Program-made: the position numbers and the translations under genes
Part shown: positions 6,664 to 9,233 of the stretch, one piece after another
Layout of the letters: each line of letters starts with the position of its first letter
Numbering within the stretch: position 1 is the first letter of the stretch
The notes under the pieces: model-generated
What the model was told of the DNA's origin: nothing
Seen by the model: the letters and a program-made list of their open reading frames with translations, nothing else
The model's database searches: none
Assembly (NCBI GenBank): GCA_900541935.1
Contig: UQLZ01000070.1
Span: forward strand, 1 to 9,233
Direction of reading: 5' to 3'
Length of the DNA stretch: 9,233 nt
Origin: an uncultured Prevotellaceae bacterium
GTDB lineage: Bacteria > Bacteroidota > Bacteroidia > Bacteroidales > Muribaculaceae

Positions 6664-7591
6664 GATTGTCAAAGGCACATCGTTTTCCGGGTGCGTAAAC
6701 TATGTGCTGAAAGAGGATAAATCGCGCCTGCTGAAAGCGGTTGGTGTCTACGGTTCACCTGAAGAAATAGCGGAACAATTCGAGTTGCAGACTTTACTGA
6801 ACGACAAGGTCAAGAATACGGTCGGCCATATATCATTGAGCTTCTCCGCAGAGGACGGTGACCGCATCCGTGACGATGATGGACTGATGCTGAAAATCGC
6901 CCACGACTATATGAAGCTGATGGGAATCGAGAACACACAGTTCATCATCGCCCGGCATACTGATCGTGACCATCCGCATTGTCACATCGTTTACAACCGG
7001 GTGGATAATGATGGCTACACCATCAGCGACAAGAACGACCGCTACCGAAATGAAAAGGTTTGCAAGATGCTGACAGCCCTTTACCGCTTGCATTTTGCCG
7101 AAGGAAAAGAGCATGTCAATTTCATGCGGTTACGTCGTCATGACAAGGTAAAGTATTTTATCTATCATGCCTTGAAACGAGAAGTTCCGAACGCCCGAAG
7201 CTGGAGTGAACTGAGACTGGCCTTACGGAAGTACGGAATTGATACGCAATGGAAGCTAAGTCGCACGACCGGAGAGATGCAAGGTGTCAAGTTCACATGT
7301 GACCAACTGACTTTTAGCGGTTCCAAGATTGATCGTCAGTTCAGTTTCCTGAACATCGACCAGGAACTGAGATATAACGCTCTTTCCGCTACCATGAACC
7401 AGCGTCAGGTACAGGCAGCAACCATACGCGAGGAACCTCGGCATGAATACCAGCAGGAGAATCATTCCGGCATCAGTGTGGGATTGTTCACACCCTCTCC
7501 TACGGATTATGATACAGAGGAAGCGATACAGGCCAACCGGCTTAAAAAGAAGAAAAAGAAACCGAAACGCAAGCGAGGTTTCAGTCTATAA
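6653..7591 (+). CDS. Relaxase/mobilization nuclease (MOBP-type, PF03432-like)
   Basis: This 312-aa relaxase would nick oriT and pilot the transferred strand. Tyr17, in GCVNYVL, is the likely nucleophile. The metal-binding motif is complete at 102-111, H-T-D-R-D-H-P-H-C-H, followed by IVYNRVDNDG; an upstream GHISLSF at 58-64 is the usual preceding strand. The region from about 155 to 240 is helical and basic, and the C-terminus ends in a strongly basic tail (KKKKKKPKRKRGFSL), probably for DNA binding. About 310 residues suits a stand-alone relaxase without a fused helicase or primase. The primase function is encoded separately upstream. The element carries no coupling protein or type IV secretion genes in view, so transfer would need a helper conjugative element. 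In Bacteroides this gene is often labelled mobB. Confidence 0.93.
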   Translation: MIGKIVKGTSFSGCVNYVLKEDKSRLLKAVGVYGSPEEIAEQFELQTLLNDKVKNTVGHISLSFSAEDGDRIRDDDGLMLKIAHDYMKLMGIENTQFIIARHTDRDHPHCHIVYNRVDNDGYTISDKNDRYRNEKVCKMLTALYRLHFAEGKEHVNFMRLRRHDKVKYFIYHALKREVPNARSWSELRLALRKYGIDTQWKLSRTTGEMQGVKFTCDQLTFSGSKIDRQFSFLNIDQELRYNALSATMNQRQVQAATIREEPRHEYQQENHSGISVGLFTPSPTDYDTEEAIQANRLKKKKKKPKRKRGFSL

Positions 7592-7626
7592 TCAAATTTT
7601 TATTAACCATCAAAATTCAAATTATT

Positions 7627-8031
7627 ATGAACTATTCCGATTTTATTTACGATTTCAATCTCTATTTTTGTGAGAGATTCGGTTACAGAAACTGTTGTTC
7701 CGTTATGCACAACGCCAACGGCATTTGTGTTTCTGTTCATGTAGGCGAAATGGATTTATACATCCGTTTCTAGGAATACAGTTGTGGTGTAGGTCACTAC
7801 CCCGACTGGAGCATTATCATTGTACGTAGCAACTTCAAACGAAACCAGCAGGAAAACCTGAAAGACCTTGCCCGCTTCTTCAAGGAGTACGCCCCGCGCT
7901 ATGGTTACAAGTACCTCTGCACCGAGGATGATGACTACAAGTATTATCAGACCCTTGGTCTGAAACTTATCCACAGAGGATTTTTCAGACAATATAATTA
8001 TGGGTTGCCGTTGAAGGAGTTAGAAGTGTAA
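7627..8031 (+). pseudogene. Small gene of unknown function interrupted by one in-frame TAG
   Basis: From ATG 7627 the frame reads MNYSDFIYDFNLYF and on for 48 codons to TAG at 7771-7773. It then continues for 85 more sense codons (EYSCGVGHYPDWSII onward, later YKYYQTLGLKLIHRGFF) to TAA at 8029-8031. Both sides look protein-like and share composition, so this was one gene of about 134 codons. TGG to TAG (R-F-W-E) is the simplest origin. I cannot name the family; the C-terminal YYQTLGLKL faintly recalls GNAT acetyltransferase ends, but that is weak. It lies 35 bp after the relaxase gene, in the same direction, and is followed by a terminator-like hairpin, so it is probably the last gene of the operon. 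TAG is used as a normal stop by the primase and HEPN genes here, which argues against recoding. Confidence 0.7.
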
Positions 8032-8042
8032 TATGGACTTTT

Positions 8043-8071
8043 ATTAAGGAGAGGATTTTCCTCTCCTTAAT
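8043..8071. terminator. 13-bp perfect hairpin, terminator-like, between convergent genes
   Basis: ATTAAGGAGAGGA at 8043-8055 pairs exactly with TCCTCTCCTTAAT at 8059-8071 around a 3-nt TTT loop. It lies between the plus-strand operon end and the convergent helicase fragment, the right place for a bidirectional terminator. No clear T-tract follows on either strand, so termination strength is uncertain. Confidence 0.6.
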
Positions 8072-8116
8072 CCATTGAAAAGACTTTGCTTGCTGCCAGT
8101 TTATCACTTTTTATTG

Positions 8117-9184
8117 TTATATATGAACGATATTAATCAACGACAATGTATTTAATTTTTCTTCGATTTTATTTGACAATGTAGGGACCGAAATAAATAA
8201 TCTTCTTTTAGCTCTACTCATTGCGACATAATAAACTCTATGATCAACATTATTCATCAAATTCGGAGCAAGTATAAAGTCTATATCGGATTCTTTTTCC
8301 AAGACTAACATTACATTTTCATATCCAGATCCCTTTGCCTTATGTATGGTTCTGAAACAACTCTTATTCTCAGGAATATTAACACATGATGCAAGTTCCA
8401 AATATGTATGAGTTTCATAGAATATCTTTACTTTCCCTCTTGTAACTTGAGGGGAATTTATATATTTTTGTATATAAGTTTGATAATAGAATAATGTATT
8501 GTCCTTATATTTAGAATATTCTTTCAGCAGACTTTGAAGTAATAATAAAGCTTTTTTGCCTTTATCAAGACTCTTTGGATATAGCTTTTCTAGAATCATT
8601 ATTGCTTCCTTATATTTAAGTTGTTGAGCCAACTCTATTGCATTAATTGTACCTATAATTATCTTTATTCTTTCATTGTTAGAATCTGCAATTTTTAAAT
8701 CTTCAATAAAATTTCTGAATTCAGATATTCCTGTAATTGCATGTCTCATTGTGTTAGCAATAATATTAGAATAAGATAACGCATAAACATCCTCATTTGC
8801 TATTTGTTTCGCTTTATAATAAGCATCTAATTTATCTCCAACAATAATTTGAGGCATAAACCCCGTACTCAAAGAATTTTCTTCATTTTGCTTTAAATCA
8901 GTTCTCACATGATTCAATAACTTTACAATTTCAGATGAACTTCTTCTATTGTCATTTATTTCATACATGGCCATATTAGGCAATATGAAAGAATCAAACT
9001 GCGCTACATCTGCTCCTTGAAATTCATATATTGATTGGGCCTTATCACCTATAATTCCAATAATCGCTTTTTGTTCTAACATTTTTAAGATTTTAGTCTG
9101 AATAGGATTGGAATCTTGAAATTCATCAATAAAGAAATATGGGTATTTAGAAGATAAAATATCTAAAATAAAAGGATATTTCAT
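8117..9184 (-). pseudogene. UvrD/Rep-type superfamily 1 helicase, 5'-truncated (motifs II-VI only)
   Basis: The 355-aa frame has the C-terminal two-thirds of an SF1A helicase: motif II FFIDEFQDSN (residues 17-26), motif III IGDKAQSIYEFQGA, motif IV-like INDNRRSSSE, motif V TIHKAKGSGYENVML, and motif VI YYVAMSRAKRRLFI near the end. The Q-motif and Walker A (motifs I/Ia), which should lie about 150-200 residues upstream, are missing. In frame, a TAA lies four codons upstream of the ATG at 9184 and a TAG lies further up, so the reading frame is closed rather than merely cut by the window edge. Without Walker A it cannot be an active ATPase alone. Compact UvrD-like helicases of this kind occur in defence systems such as Gabija (GajB) beside an OLD-family nuclease; a partner could lie beyond the right edge, but this is inference. 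The gene is AT-rich like the HEPN gene and unlike the mob core. A frameshift or insertion at about 9185 are both possible causes. Confidence 0.8.
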
Positions 9185-9233
9185 ACGTAAATATTAAGCG
9201 TCCCACTTGTGTTGTAGGACAGGTTTATACTAA
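9185..9233. other. Sequence beyond the helicase truncation point
   Basis: The last 49 bases do not continue the helicase in its frame: on the minus strand that frame reads YKPVLQHKWDA, then stop. The other minus frames are not recognisable as helicase. This may be the end of an inserted element or a deletion junction; too little sequence is visible to tell. Confidence 0.35.

Noticed and set aside
7771..7773. TAG recoded as an amino acid, as in some gut phages
   Set aside because: The primase and HEPN genes in this window end in TAG, so it works as a stop here; a nonsense mutation is simpler.
9185..9233. Insertion sequence end at the right edge
   Set aside because: The bases around TAAGCGTCCCAC only loosely recall IS ends; no second terminal repeat, target duplication or transposase is visible.
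9165..9233. FTYEIS in another minus-strand frame as the missing helicase upstream part
   Set aside because: The spacing to the YPF...DEFQD block is too short for a helicase with a simple frameshift, and that frame meets a stop within the visible bases.
1..9233. CRISPR array, tRNA or rRNA genes
   Set aside because: No regularly spaced repeats, cloverleaf-like sequence or rRNA signature was seen on either strand.

Overview
The window looks like part of a Bacteroides/Parabacteroides-type (Bacteroidales) genome carrying an integrative mobilizable element of the NBU/Tn4555 kind. The clues are the gene order HTH protein, DUF3987 protein, primase, MobC-like protein, relaxase, and two TAnnTTTG-type -7 boxes upstream of genes. 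No integrase is inside the window, so the element's ends are not located.

Left part (1-3310). A minus-strand PD-(D/E)XK nuclease gene of the DpnII/MboI-like type runs off the left edge and carries a -1 frameshift, so it is probably dead. A plus-strand gene (794-1561) encodes an unrecognised 255-aa protein with two membrane helices. It converges, 5 bp apart, on a minus-strand gene (1567-3006) for a roughly 479-aa protein. That protein has two RNxxxH motifs, each in a matching half, which reads as a tandem-HEPN putative ribonuclease. The HEPN gene and the 3013-3240 spacer are clearly AT-rich.

Middle (3311-7591). Base composition shifts to near-balanced GC and five co-directional, tightly packed genes form the mobilization/replication core: a MerR/excisionase-like HTH protein, a DUF3987 P-loop protein, a zinc-finger/Toprim primase-like protein, an RHH/MobC-like accessory protein and a MOBP-type relaxase. 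A perfect 24-bp inverted repeat (5062-5124) sits between the DUF3987 and primase genes. The 160-bp gap before the mob genes holds two small inverted repeats and is the best oriT candidate. Together the genes could excise, unwind, prime, nick and transfer the element using a helper conjugation system.

Right part (7592-9233). A small gene of unknown function is broken by one in-frame TAG. A 13-bp terminator-like hairpin follows. Then an AT-rich minus-strand UvrD/Rep-type helicase fragment retains motifs II-VI but has no Walker A region. In-frame stops lie directly upstream of its first ATG, so it appears 5'-truncated.

Overall this is a conserved mobilization core flanked by AT-rich, partly decayed cargo that looks like defence genes (nuclease, HEPN, UvrD helicase). 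The most interesting items are the tandem-HEPN protein and the long hairpin in front of the primase gene. All function calls come from reading motifs by eye; no database search was made.
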